Source of the DNA: Chara braunii
Taxonomy: Eukaryota; Streptophyta; Charophyceae; Charales; Characeae
Direction: 5' to 3'
Assembly (NCBI GenBank): GCA_003427395.1
Contig: BFEA01000665.1
Span: forward strand, 27,938-74,002
Length of the DNA stretch: 46,065 nt
Within the stretch, counting starts at the first letter, position 1; every line of letters starts with the position of its first letter. This document shows, piece after piece, positions 10,242-19,472 of this stretch. The position numbers and the translations under genes were made by a program. The notes beneath the pieces are model-generated. The model worked only from the letters and a program-made list of their open reading frames with translations. It did not search any database and was not told the origin of the DNA.

Positions 10242-11607
10242 GTGAACGTCATGGATCTTCTTCGCTACGGTCCACTCTGTCCCGAGGTTGAGCTCATCTC
10301 ACTGGAGCTCAATCCCCCTGACCCTTCCTCCATCTTCGCGGCTTCCATCTCCACATCCATCCGTTTGTATGTGGATACCCCCTCCACATCCCAGGTCCCT
10401 TCGCCGTCCACTGCAGAGTCCACCCATACGTCTCGTGCCGACACAAATATTGAGGAACTCATGCGGTTCACGACTGACTTAGAGTCCGCCGTTCGCGATT
10501 TGATTCGAGAGTACCGCGGCGTTTTCCCCCGGTATTTCTCATACAACGAGATCCTTCCCATGCGTGGTGTTGAGCATTCTATCCAACTCGTGCCTGACTA
10601 TTGTGTCTACCATCAGGCACCCTACCGACTCTCGATTCCATAGGCGACGGAACTTAAGCGTCAGCTTGAGGAGCTCCTTCGACTGGGTTTCATTAAACCC
10701 AGTAACTCCCCTTGGGGTGCACCCATCCCCTTTGCTCGCAAAGCGGACAAAACTCTCAACCTTTGCATTGACTACAACGGCCTTAATCGTTACACGGTTA
10801 AGAACAACTATCCCATGTCTCGCACGGATGAACCGTTTGACTGTTTGGCAGACAACAGCTTCTTCACGAAGATCGATCTTCGTAGCGGTTACCACCAGAT
10901 CTGCGTAGCCACAAAGGACCAGTCGAAGACCACCTTTCGGTCGAGCTTCGACCACTACGAGTTCACGGTGATGTCATTCGGCCTCACCAATGCACCTGCC
11001 ACCTTCCAGACAGCGATGGATGACATCTTCAGGGACATCCTTGAAGAATACGTTCTCGTATACCTGGACGACATCTTGGTCTACAGGCGTACCTTGGAAG
11101 ACCATATCAGACACCTCCGAGATGTCCTACAACACTTACGCAAGCATGACTTTTATGCCAAGCTTAGTAAGCGCTGCTTTGCCCAGCGCAAAGTGGACTT
11201 CCTAGGACACCATGTGTCTAACCAGGGTCTCTACATGGACGACGCGAAGATCACTGCTATTGCAGAGTGGCCCATCCCCACATCTGCCAAACAGCTTCGC
11301 AGTTTCCTAGGCCTCACTAGTTACTATAGTAATTTTATTTAAGGATACGCTAGGTATTCTTATGTCCTTACCTCCACCCTACTCCGAAAGAACCCGCCGT
11401 GGTTTTGAACACCCCTCTGCGAGGACGCCTTTCGTGCCCTCAAGAAGGCGGTGACTTGTGCGCCAGTTCTTCGCCTTCTCGATTTTGATCGCCCATTCAT
11501 CGTCACCACTGACGCGTCAAATTTTGCAGTAGGAACTGTACTTTCTCATGTGTTTCCTTCTCCTCCCGATTCACCTTATCCTCATGTTCCTCCTTTCCCC
11601 CCCCTCC
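10242..11607 (+). pseudogene. pol: Gypsy reverse transcriptase and start of RNase H
   Basis: Reverse transcriptase of a Ty3/Gypsy element. In order: the pre-RT linker (VRDLIREYRGVFP), the fingers (LGFIKPSNSPWGAP), KIDLRSGYHQI, MSFGLTNAPATFQ, the catalytic YLDDILVY near 11067-11090 (both Asp present), FLGHHVS, and the connection LRSFLGLTSYYSNFI. RNase H begins with TTDASNFAVG (catalytic Asp). Stops in the same frame lie at 10641 (TAG), 11340 (TAA) and 11406 (TGA). A C-homopolymer at 11597-11604 shifts the frame for everything downstream. The domain order is normal but the gene cannot be translated as it stands. Confidence 0.93.
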
Positions 11608-13294
11608 TGCTGACACTACTTCTCGACTGACGCTTACCCTCCCACCACTTCCGTCCACTAACAGTCCTCCCGTTACTTACTCCCCGACCATCGCGGAGGA
11701 TGGGACTGTCGAGGCTCATGTTGGAGATTGTCCGATCGCCTTCTACTCCCGTCAGCTACTGCCTACTGAGATAAACTACACTGTCGATGAACGTGAGGTT
11801 CTCGCAGTAGTTTATGCTACCCGACATTGGCGTCACTACCTGCATGGGGCGCCGTTCACGGTGCACACGAACGACTCAGTTGTCCAGGCTTTCCTCACGA
11901 AGCCCAAACTTTCCCCTCGACAGGCATGTTGGTGGCGTGACTTATCCGAGTTCAGTTTCACCACTCAGCTCATCAAGGGTGAAACGAACCGCGTCGTCCA
12001 TGCCTTGTCCCGCCGTCCTGATCACAATCAGGAACCCATCCATCTTGCTCCCATCTCCATCACCATTGTTGATCAGGTGGTGATCGACGCATATCGCACT
12101 CAATACCACCACTGCCCCAATTATCGAGTCATTCACGCGACACTGCGGAGTGGCAAAACCGTTCCCTCATACTCCCTTGGTGAGAACGGTCTCGTGTACT
12201 GGCATGGCATATCTGATCAGCTAGAACCACTTATCTGCGTTTCCTCCACCGGACAACTTTGCTTCCAGGCTGTAGCAGAGTTCCATGACCAGGCAGCTGC
12301 CGGCCATATGGGCTTCCACAAGACGTTGTCTCGTGTTTGCCGCCTATACATGTGACCGAAGTCCAAGGACTTCGTCAAAGCCTACATCCAGAAGTGTCCT
12401 ACCTGCCAGGAGGTGAACAGTGCGAACCACCTTCCGTATGGGTTACTTCAACCCTTACCCATACCCGAGGGTCGTTGGAAGTCCATCTCGATGGATTTCA
12501 TTGGTTCCCTCCGCCCACCCAATGAGAGTGGTCATGACGCTATATTGGTCGTCGTCGATCACTTTATGAAGCGGGCACGTTTTGTCCCGTGCCGCTATTG
12601 CATTAGCGCTCGTGAGGTCACCAACATCGTCTTCGACCGAGTCGTGAGAGATCACGGCTTACCTCAGAGCATCATCTCCGACCGTGACCCGCGCTTTACC
12701 AGCACATTCTGGCGACGCCTACACGAGGTGTACGGATCCCACCTCCGCTTCTCATCGTCTTACCACCCTCAGACGGATGATCAGACTAAGGTCACCAATA
12801 AAACTCTCGGTAATATCCTCCGAGAGTTTGTTAGGGATGACCAGCAATGGGACTTACACTTAGCCCACGTGAGGATTACGTACCACGCTGTTTCGCCAAT
12901 CACCGGGATGCCGCCATTCTATTGCGACCTCGGCTACCACCCTCGCGTACCTGCGAACTTCCTACGACCGTCGCGGTTGCGCCCAGACACTCGTTGTCCT
13001 GCGCTTGACAAATGGATCGCCCATATGACAGCGATTATGAAGTGCGTACACGAGAGTCTAGCTGACTCCCAGACTCGCTTGACCGCACGAGCAAATCGAT
13101 CACGAATGGATCATCCATTCAAAGTCGGTGACGACGTGCTCGTCGACACACGCCACTTGCATCTCAAAGCGGATACGCTTCGCAAGTTCAGACGTCGTTT
13201 CTTCGGTCCATGTCGCATCCTTCAGGCTGTTGGTTCTGATACTGCCGCTAGTCCGGTCATCTTCCATGTGAAGCTACCTGATTACCTTCAATAG
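11608..13294 (+). pseudogene. pol: Gypsy RNase H end and integrase
   Basis: Continues in the frame two bases over. RNase H ends with YTVDEREVLAVVYATRHWRH and the following VHTNDS. The integrase zinc domain has H-x3-H (HDQAAAGHMGFHKT) and CPTCQ, split by a TGA at 12353. The catalytic core shows MDFIGS and ISDRDPRF (two Asp). The expected third acidic residue in the HPQTDGQTE-type motif is Lys here (HPQTDDQTKV), so integration chemistry should be lost. A C-terminal FKVGDDVLVD...GPCRI segment follows, with a TAG at 13292. Neighbouring RT and chromodomain confirm the pol order of chromoviruses. Confidence 0.93.
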
Positions 13295-13714
13295 GTTCGC
13301 GTACACGATGTTTACCACGTCTCCTTGTTGCGTCCTTATCGCAGACCGTCCGAGCGCTTCGCCGGACGCCCTTATGAGCGCCCTCCACCCATCATGGTGG
13401 ACGGTCACGAGGAGTCTGTCGTTTCCGACATCGTATCTTGCGGAGTTACCGACGATACCCCTCCATGCATCGAGTACCTTGTGCATTGGAAGGGCTATCC
13501 TGATGAGGAGGCTACTTGGGAGCCCCTCGAGCATTTAGAGCACGCCCGGATGTTGGTGCGTGCATATGATCGTGCTCGTCGTGCTGAGACATCTGCTCTT
13601 ACTCAGCCGACTGACCCTCTTCCTCCTCCTCCGGCTGAGGAGATTGCTAAGGACGAGCCCACTCCCTCTGAGGCCGTTCTTCAAGAGCAGACGGACGCCT
13701 TCGCGCGTTCTTAG
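13295..13714 (+). pseudogene. pol: Integrase C-terminal chromodomain
   Basis: In frame with the integrase after the TAG at 13292. It starts VRVHDVYHVSLLRPY, the usual end of the Gypsy integrase. It then has a chromodomain with YLVHWKGYPDEEATWEP, including the conserved aromatic residues and W-x-G-Y. Chromodomains mark the chromovirus branch and are thought to direct integration to heterochromatin. The tail after 13560 is acidic and Pro-rich and ends at the stop 13712-13714. It is intact as a domain, but detached from upstream pol by stops and a frameshift. Confidence 0.9.
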
Positions 13715-15112
13715 TGCACTCGTCGAAGCCCTCGGCGATGATTGACCCTCTAATCACCTACTATCTCCCTACTGACTCACAGCATCAGATACTTCATCAT
13801 CAACTTCTTTAGGATGTCAATGTTTTGCAGCTCTTTTTTGACATTGACTCGACTCCTACTTCATCGACGTCATCGACCACCTCAACGACTTCAGCCACTT
13901 TATCGGCTTCTGCCACTTTGGACGTGACTACTTCACGTCACCACCCTACCCTGTATATCCCCTTGCATGTGTCGCATGATGGTTCTCACTAAGTTGGGTC
14001 TCTACGAGTTGGTCTCCCCCTTGGTATCGCATAGGCATTGTGACCGTAGTGTTATCTTGGCTTCCTTGCTCCCAGATCTAGCTCCCTCCCCGAGTCGGTG
14101 AGTTGTGTGCATGTTTCCCTCACCCACTGCCCTCATCACCCTAGTGTCAGCTCTTGCATGACTTCAGTTAGGCATATCTCCACCCTATTCTAGGCTCCCA
14201 TTTTCATGGTCGACCCTGCATGGTGTCACCCGTCTGTTGAGCATTACCCACCTTGATGGTCTATCGTTTAGGGTCATTGGTTTTCTTTCGCTACCACTCT
14301 CCCACCTTGAGCCCGGTGACCTATCCCACCTTCGTGTGTGACTGCCCTTAGGAGTTTCGATTCTTAGGCTGCATTCACCTCCTCTGATACCAATCCTACT
14401 CTTAGCGGTTCAGCGACATGACCTTATCTTGTGACATATTGCTCTTTTTCCTTTCAACACCGAGGCCATTGCCTCTAGGATTTTAGGAATGTATCATGCT
14501 ACATTTCATTTCTGTTGTTAGTTAGGATGTGTACACCAGACATTTGCTTTTCCTTTGACATTATGTAGCTAAGGCTGCATCGCATGGACTCCGCATAGAG
14601 CTTGCTCCGCATCCTAGATTTCTCATCTTCCTTTATTGCAGAGTTCCGCTGCTTTTGCGAATAGCGTGTTTATGGCTCTTACGATCCATTACAGGTCTGA
14701 GGATCGTGCAGTGGACCTCCATCTGCCCTGGCCTACAGCTACGGCCAACCAGGCCGTGGCCTGACCCCACAGGCCGTGTGTTGTTCCAGTTCAGTCCAGT
14801 CCTGCCCGGTACCACTGTCGATACCATGCAAGTCCACTCCAGTCCAGTTAGTCTGCCGGGGGTATACCCCAACTGTTGTATGTTTTTCAGATCATTCTTC
14901 ATTTTGCACTTTTGGAGTACGTGCGTGTTGAGTCCGCGTCGGAGCTGCGTTGTCCCTCCCTGCTCCATCTCCATCTCCTCTCCCTCAACCCTTCGTCTTG
15001 ATCCTGACGGACCGCCATCCTGGCGGGTCCGTCACTCTCTCTCTCTCTTTCTTACGCGCGCACACACACATACATTTTCATTCCCCCTACTTGCCTCTTA
15101 TGTTCTTTGAAA
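13715..15112 (+). other. Gypsy 3' region, no gene recognised
   Basis: No convincing reading frame. Features seen: a run of ATCGAC/CTTCA repeats at 13855-13930; CCAGT-rich sequence with small stems at 14720-14870; and a strong hairpin GACGGACC-GCCA-TCC-TGGCGGGTCCGTC at 15006-15032, followed by a CT and CA run (15033-15072). There is no TGTCGG LTR start, so the element appears to lack its 3' LTR and probably ends near 15110. Confidence 0.5.
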
Positions 15113-15299
15113 ACAGATGAAAACCGCATCTTTCCGCAAGATCCGGACCGATGACCGCTCTCTCTCTGTGGTCCAATCAGAAGTGTGGCTAGAAGAGGGC
15201 GACCAAAAATACGGATGATTCACTTATCGATTGAGTGAGGGAGAAAGGGCCTGATAAAGAGAAGACTACTAATTTTGACTGACCGATAGTTGTTGCATT

Positions 15300-15353
15300 A
15301 ATTGCTTGATTGCACATTGATCGCACACTAATTGCACATTGATTGGACATTGG
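15300..15353. repeat. Short ATTGCACATTGATT tandem repeats
   Basis: Four imperfect 12-16 bp units built on GCACATTGAT. Nothing else is recognised in 15113-15460. Confidence 0.6.
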
Positions 15354-15466
15354 TTGACGACCTGTTTAATCGATCGACTCTCAATTAGACTGTTCCCCTT
15401 CAAACTGAATGATCAGCTTCTGCCAGTTGATCGTTCGCCATCGACCCTACGAAACCAATCGCCATT

Positions 15467-15555
15467 GCCCACGTATCACAGTCATCGTTGACCACGTGGC
15501 ACACTCGCCACTGTTCATGTGACCACGTGTCAGACTGACCATTGACCACGTATCC
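15467..15555. promoter_or_regulatory. Cluster of four ACGT-core boxes
   Basis: CCCACGTATC (15468), GACCACGTGGC (15490), GACCACGTGTC (15521) and GACCACGTATCC (15544) give four ACGT cores in 90 bp, two of them CACGTG G-boxes. Streptophyte bZIP and bHLH factors bind such sites. The shared GACCACGT context suggests small duplications rather than independent sites. No gene start is visible nearby, so a promoter role is only possible. Confidence 0.4.
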
Positions 15556-15639
15556 AGTTGAAAAGCATTTTTGTCGCCAGCCAGCCACCCATTCGTTCCC
15601 TTCACCGCCCACATCGGTTAACTTGGCACATGATATTTG

Positions 15640-15720
15640 TATCACACTAATTTTTCAACCACAATATCATTCATTGAAGTCATAATGAGGTCGGGCCCTC
15701 ACAAATGAAGTTTAAGTTCT
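15640..15720 (-). mobile_element. LINE 3'-end fragment
   Basis: Contains TTCATTGAAG and GAGGTCGGGCCCTCACA, matching the 3' ends at 764-782 and 17840-17858 in the same orientation. It is a very short copy. It was probably left by 5'-truncated retrotransposition. Confidence 0.4.
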
Positions 15721-15925
15721 TGTCCCCGAAGGGATTTTTTTTGGGGGGCGGGGGGAGGAGGGAAGGGAGGGACGAACGAAAATTTGACAATATCCTCGAA
15801 GGGGGAAACAAAAGGAAAGAGAAAAAACTTCAAAAAAGTGTTTGGTGATGAAGTAAAATTCTTGTCTCCGTATTTCGTCGATCGGTCATCAAGCCCTGCT
15901 ATCTGTTTTTTTTAATTGGATTTCA

Positions 15926-15998
15926 TTCACTTGGATTCGAACTCAAGTCTGCGTTCAACCGTCCATGGATGTGTCAACTGAGCTACGCCAGTTGGTGT
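15926..15998 (-). mobile_element. tRNA-derived SINE head
   Basis: On the minus strand it carries an A box TAGCTCAGTTGAC and a B box GAGTTCGAATCC at tRNA spacing. The ends do not pair into an acceptor stem, so a functional tRNA is unlikely. The sequence resembles the SINE heads at 17031, 23203 and 37365 (GCCTAGCTCAGTTGG...GACCCGAGTTCGAA). Confidence 0.6.
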
Positions 15999-16464
15999 GA
16001 GTCCTGCTATCTTTTTCGTTTTCGCTCTTTGCTCAATTTTATTGGCCACTTGCCGTGGCTGTTACTCTTTTCTTTTTCCCCTTGTCTTATCAATAGATCG
16101 TTTCCTCCTGTTTTCCAATTGGTCGCTCTTGCTCGGTTAGATCTCATACATTGGGCCACACGACACACAAAACGAAAAAAAAAGAGTGCATCTACCCACA
16201 ACAGGTAGAAAGAACATCCGTTACTATTTGTAGTAAACGGATGAATCTTTCAATGTGCGAAGATGCACTCGTCGTTTTCCCGTTTCATGTGCCGTCTGGC
16301 GATGCCAATGCTGGCCCATGCTCTTATTGATCTGTCGATCTCGATTAAATCAGACAGTTGATTGTTCACAGATACTTCGTTCGTTTCTATGGTTCATCTT
16401 CATTTCTAAAAATAGTTTTCAAACGTATTTTAACCATAAAAGTTGATAAAGCTCATAATTCACA

Positions 16465-16508
16465 CTGGGCCCGGTTCCCAGCACGTGCTGCTCCCCACGA
16501 ATATGTTG
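16465..16508 (+). mobile_element. Fragment of dimeric SINE family
   Basis: CTGGGCCCGGTTCCCAGCAC followed by GTGCTGCTCCCCACGAAT matches the SINE family at 39302-39540 and 45618-45740. Confidence 0.5.
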
Positions 16509-16726
16509 TTTAAGAAAAATGAAATAAAATAAATAATAATAAAAGGTTCATAATTCATTCAGTCTTTCGACTGTCTCCAATAAATCATCGAGTGTTCCCA
16601 CTGTCCTTCTCTTTATCATTCTTTCTCTTTTTTTTTCCTCCTTGATCATTCATTCCGTGCTACTAGTTTGTTCGTTTTTTTCCATTCTACTCGATCGATT
16701 CAATCAGACATAGTGAGATAAAGAAG

Positions 16727-16985
16727 GGTATTTACTTTTTTTTTTTTTTTTTTAAGAGGGGTATTTACTCTTTAAAAAAAAAAAAAAAAGGCAACGGCCT
16801 TGAGATATCATCGTCGCACAAACTGGGCCCATATAATTCAGAATCGCCTTTTTCATTCATGCATTTAATTCCACAAGGATTCGATCTCTCCTTTAAAAAT
16901 CGAAAAGTACATACCTCTCCTTTAAAAAAAAAAGAGTGAATACCTATCCTTAGGGGGGGGAGGAAAGAGTGAATACCCCTCCTTA
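16727..16985 (-). mobile_element. SINE 3' body within A/T-rich foldback
   Basis: The reverse complement of 16786-16850 (GGGCCCAGTTTG...GATGATATCTCAAGGCC) matches the SINE body at 23288-23325 and 37470-37495. It is flanked by poly(T) and poly(A) runs. The motif GGGTATTTACTCTTT at its left recurs inverted as AAAGAGTGAATACC at its right, giving a loose foldback. Confidence 0.45.
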
Positions 16986-17030
16986 TTTAACTGTGTCTGA
17001 CTGGATCCATCGAGCAGAATGGAAAACCAA

Positions 17031-17090
17031 CAGGCCTAGCTCAGTTCGTACACCCATGACCTGTTGAAATACAGACGTGAGTAGGAATTT
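17031..17090 (+). mobile_element. tRNA-derived SINE head, partial
   Basis: GGCCTAGCTCAGTTCGTACA and CCTGTTGAAATACAGACGTG align with the A-box half of the SINE family. The B box is mutated. U6-like sequence begins about 55 bp downstream, as in the copy at 23203. Confidence 0.5.
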
Positions 17091-17142
17091 ACTTAAATCA
17101 AGTTAAATGACTCTGTACTTCGCCTTTTTCACAAAATGTGCA

Positions 17143-17174
17143 AGGACATCTGTTAAAATTGGAATGATGCATCG
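17143..17174 (+). pseudogene. U6 snRNA 5' half, interrupted
   Basis: GGACATCTGTTAAAATTGGA followed by ATGATGC matches the U6 5' part (GGACATCCGATAAAATTGGAACGATAC). The match stops where the canonical molecule has ACAGAGA. The 3' half resumes at 17456 after a poly(A) tail. Confidence 0.75.
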
Positions 17175-17455
17175 TGTTTTTCCTGATGGGGTTCGTGGGG
17201 AGCAATGGTGCGGTTTTTGGGCTTGATCGGTGATGTATCGCCCTTCAATCGGACCACCTACTTTTTTTCTTCTAAAAAACAAAACCATCCTGTGAAGTCC
17301 TGCGGTACGGTGGTGGTAAGAGAACCGGCGGGGCAAGACCACCACCAGCGGGACCAAGGATTTTCTTGTAGAAGACTCCAGTCCGTTGATTGGGACCACC
17401 TACTTTTCTAAGCCGGGTAGTGCCCCCGGTCCTTAAAAAAAAAAAAAAAAAAAAA
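17175..17455 (+). mobile_element. Poly(A)-tailed insert inside U6 copy
   Basis: About 280 bp between the two U6 halves, ending in 21 A residues directly before GATTAGCATGGCC. Internally, GGACCACCTACTTTT occurs twice (about 17258 and 17394), and GTGGTGGT pairs with ACCACCAC (about 17311 and 17337). There is no coding capacity. It looks like a SINE or a 5'-truncated retroelement of unknown family. Confidence 0.65.
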
Positions 17456-17512
17456 GATTAGCATGGCCCCTTCACACGCAAGGATGCTAGGCGTACATCG
17501 TGAAATGGTCCA
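17456..17512 (+). pseudogene. U6 snRNA 3' half
   Basis: GATTAGCATGGCCCCT, then GCAAGGATG, then GAAATGGTCC, match the U6 3' half in order. It completes the copy that starts at 17143. Confidence 0.8.
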
Positions 17513-17748
17513 GGACAAGCTCGTATTTCAATGTATTTAGTCCTGCAAATTCATCGATATAGTTTGTTTTTTTTTTTTGGGGGGGGGGGGTAGTGTGTAT
17601 AGTATTGTGGTGTATCTAGTTTAAACTATTTTATAATTCCTGTATATAGTTCCAGTTTCTTTTTCATGTTTGTTGGTCCGCCCCCCCACCCCCCACCCCC
17701 AATTCCCAATATTTTTTGGGGGTACATATGACGTGGAAAAAAAAATTG

Positions 17749-17796
17749 GCATCCTTCGGGACACCCGTTAAAATTGAAACGAGATACAGAGAGGAT
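17749..17796 (+). pseudogene. U6 5' fragment at the LINE 3' junction
   Basis: CCTTCGGGACACCCGTTAAA followed by ATTGAAACGAGATACAGAGAGGAT matches U6 to the same internal point where the copy at 17143 is interrupted. It is followed immediately by the T-rich reverse of the LINE tail. The U6 3' half is not seen at the LINE's other end. Confidence 0.75.
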
Positions 17797-18166
17797 TTTT
17801 ATTTTTATTTTTTAACAATTCATTCAAATTAAACCATTTGAGGTCGGGGTCCTCACAATTCAACCCGGAGTTATCCCGATAGCATCAGTCGATTTAGCTT
17901 ACAGCCTGAGGCTAGAAATCACCAAGTTGTTCTTCCTACTTTACTGCATCTTCGCTTCCATAGCAAAACCTTTGTCCAAGTGTGCTTTCCTTTCAGACTT
18001 CTTTTATACCTGCATCTACTTAGCCTCTACCGTAAGTACCCTATCCTATTTCACAGACCTACGTACGGTCTGAACTCGGCCCAGCTTCGGCTGAGGGGAA
18101 ACAGGTTCCCTCCTACCCCCTGGGCACTCTCCCAACTTCTCCCTCCCTTACGATTTACCGCAACCG

Positions 18167-18493
18167 CCTGTGTAACACTCCGTACAACGTACGGGGGGTT
18201 TATCGTAAGGTCGTACGTACAGCCGTATGAACGGCCGTACGGCCGTACGTACAGCCCCGTGCGAGAAAAAAAAAAAAAAAAAAGTTTTTTTTTTTTAATC
18301 TCAAATTTGGTAACGAATTTCAATATGACCCTTCAGTTTATTTTTCTGCATAACATATTTTGTTTTCAGATTTTTTTGATTTTTTTGTTTTTTGTTTTTT
18401 TTCCGTACGTACGGCCCGTACGACCACATGAGCCCGTACGTACGGTCGTACGTACGTACGTACGGCCCGTATTCGTACGGGGGTCTACACAGG
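18167..18493. mobile_element. MITE with CGTACG-rich arms in LINE 3' UTR
   Basis: Outer inverted ends CCTGTGTA...CCGTAC and GTACGG...TACACAGG enclose arms made of repeated CGTACG. Flanks CAACCG (left) and CAACCA (right) may be a target duplication. The interior, TTTGGTAACGAATTTCAATA and TTCAGTTTATTTTTCTGCAT (18306-18352), is homologous to the interior of the MITE at 42449-42786. Confidence 0.65.
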
Positions 18494-18549
18494 CAACCAC
18501 TGACCGGAAATGAGTGCCCTGGTTCCCCTTATCCTAACCCTACGTCTTA

Positions 18550-19460
18550 CCCGTGCTCTAACCAACTACTAAAGACCAGCCTCCCATTTATGGAGATAGA
18601 TACTATTCTATCGCTGCGCTCCCAGATCTTCCGAAACCACCCAAGTCCCTCCCTCCATCTGCCCCCACCTGCCTTCCTGAGCCAGTCCGCCCTGATGGCT
18701 GTGACCCGTAGTCCCCTGAACATTGCCTCAGCCTGTTTATCCGGGAGGGCTTCTCCTTTGAATCTGAGGCTATTTCTGTCTAACTAGATGACCCAAAACA
18801 TTGTTGCTCTGGCCACCTGCGCCACGTAGCCCCAACCCTCTCTGCTTCGATGGCTCTCAGGGAGACCTCCCAGCAACACCCACCTCTGACCAGTGAAAAT
18901 CTCATCCCTTGCAATCCATCTCCAGCACTTTTCCCCCCAGTCCCACCATTTTCTTGATTTGAGACATTCCCAGCACAGGCGTCTCGCCGATTCCTAAGCT
19001 GTCAGACACCTATCACAGCGGGTATCAATCTCCATCCCTTTTTCCCTTAACCATTGCGCTGTGGGGACTAATAAATGTGACTGTAGCCACAAAAGGGAAG
19101 CCAGCTTCTGAGCAGGTATGTCCTTTAACTGAGCCCAGAGTCTAGACAGTTCCATGTCAGAAGGAAGGGAGAGTTCAGGAAACTCTCTTTCCCAATGAAG
19201 GGCAATCGTCTTGCAGATTGGACCAGAAACCCTCCTCCTCTTCATAATCAGAGCGACAGACAACGAATCTAAACCTTTAATACAATCCTCCTTTACTCGC
19301 CAGAACCAAACTGCTGGATCAATCCCGAGCTCGCGAAGTGTTGTGCCATTACCTACTAGATGAGGGATAGGCGGCAACTTCCTGTGGTGGAGGTTTGAGA
19401 GCCACCCAGACTTCTTCAAGATCTGCAAGGCTGTACTTCAGTTGGATTCCATACCTCTCC
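18550..19460 (-). pseudogene. LINE ORF2 C-terminal zinc-finger region
   Basis: Translation on the minus strand gives WLREKGMEIDTRCDRCLTA, a stop, then ARRLCWECLKSRKWWDWGEK. This is the C-x2-C ... C-x-x-C/H pattern of the zf-RVT region that follows the RT in plant LINEs. Reading continues through GWGYVAQVARATMFWVI to a stop near 18786 and further similar coding text to about 18552. The region is thought to help RNA binding in L1-type ORF2. Stops show it is inactive. Confidence 0.75.
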
Positions 19461-19472
19461 AAGGCTGGTTGT

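Noticed and set aside
15926-15998. Functional tRNA gene
   Set aside because: A and B boxes are present but the acceptor ends do not pair; relatives in the window behave as a SINE.
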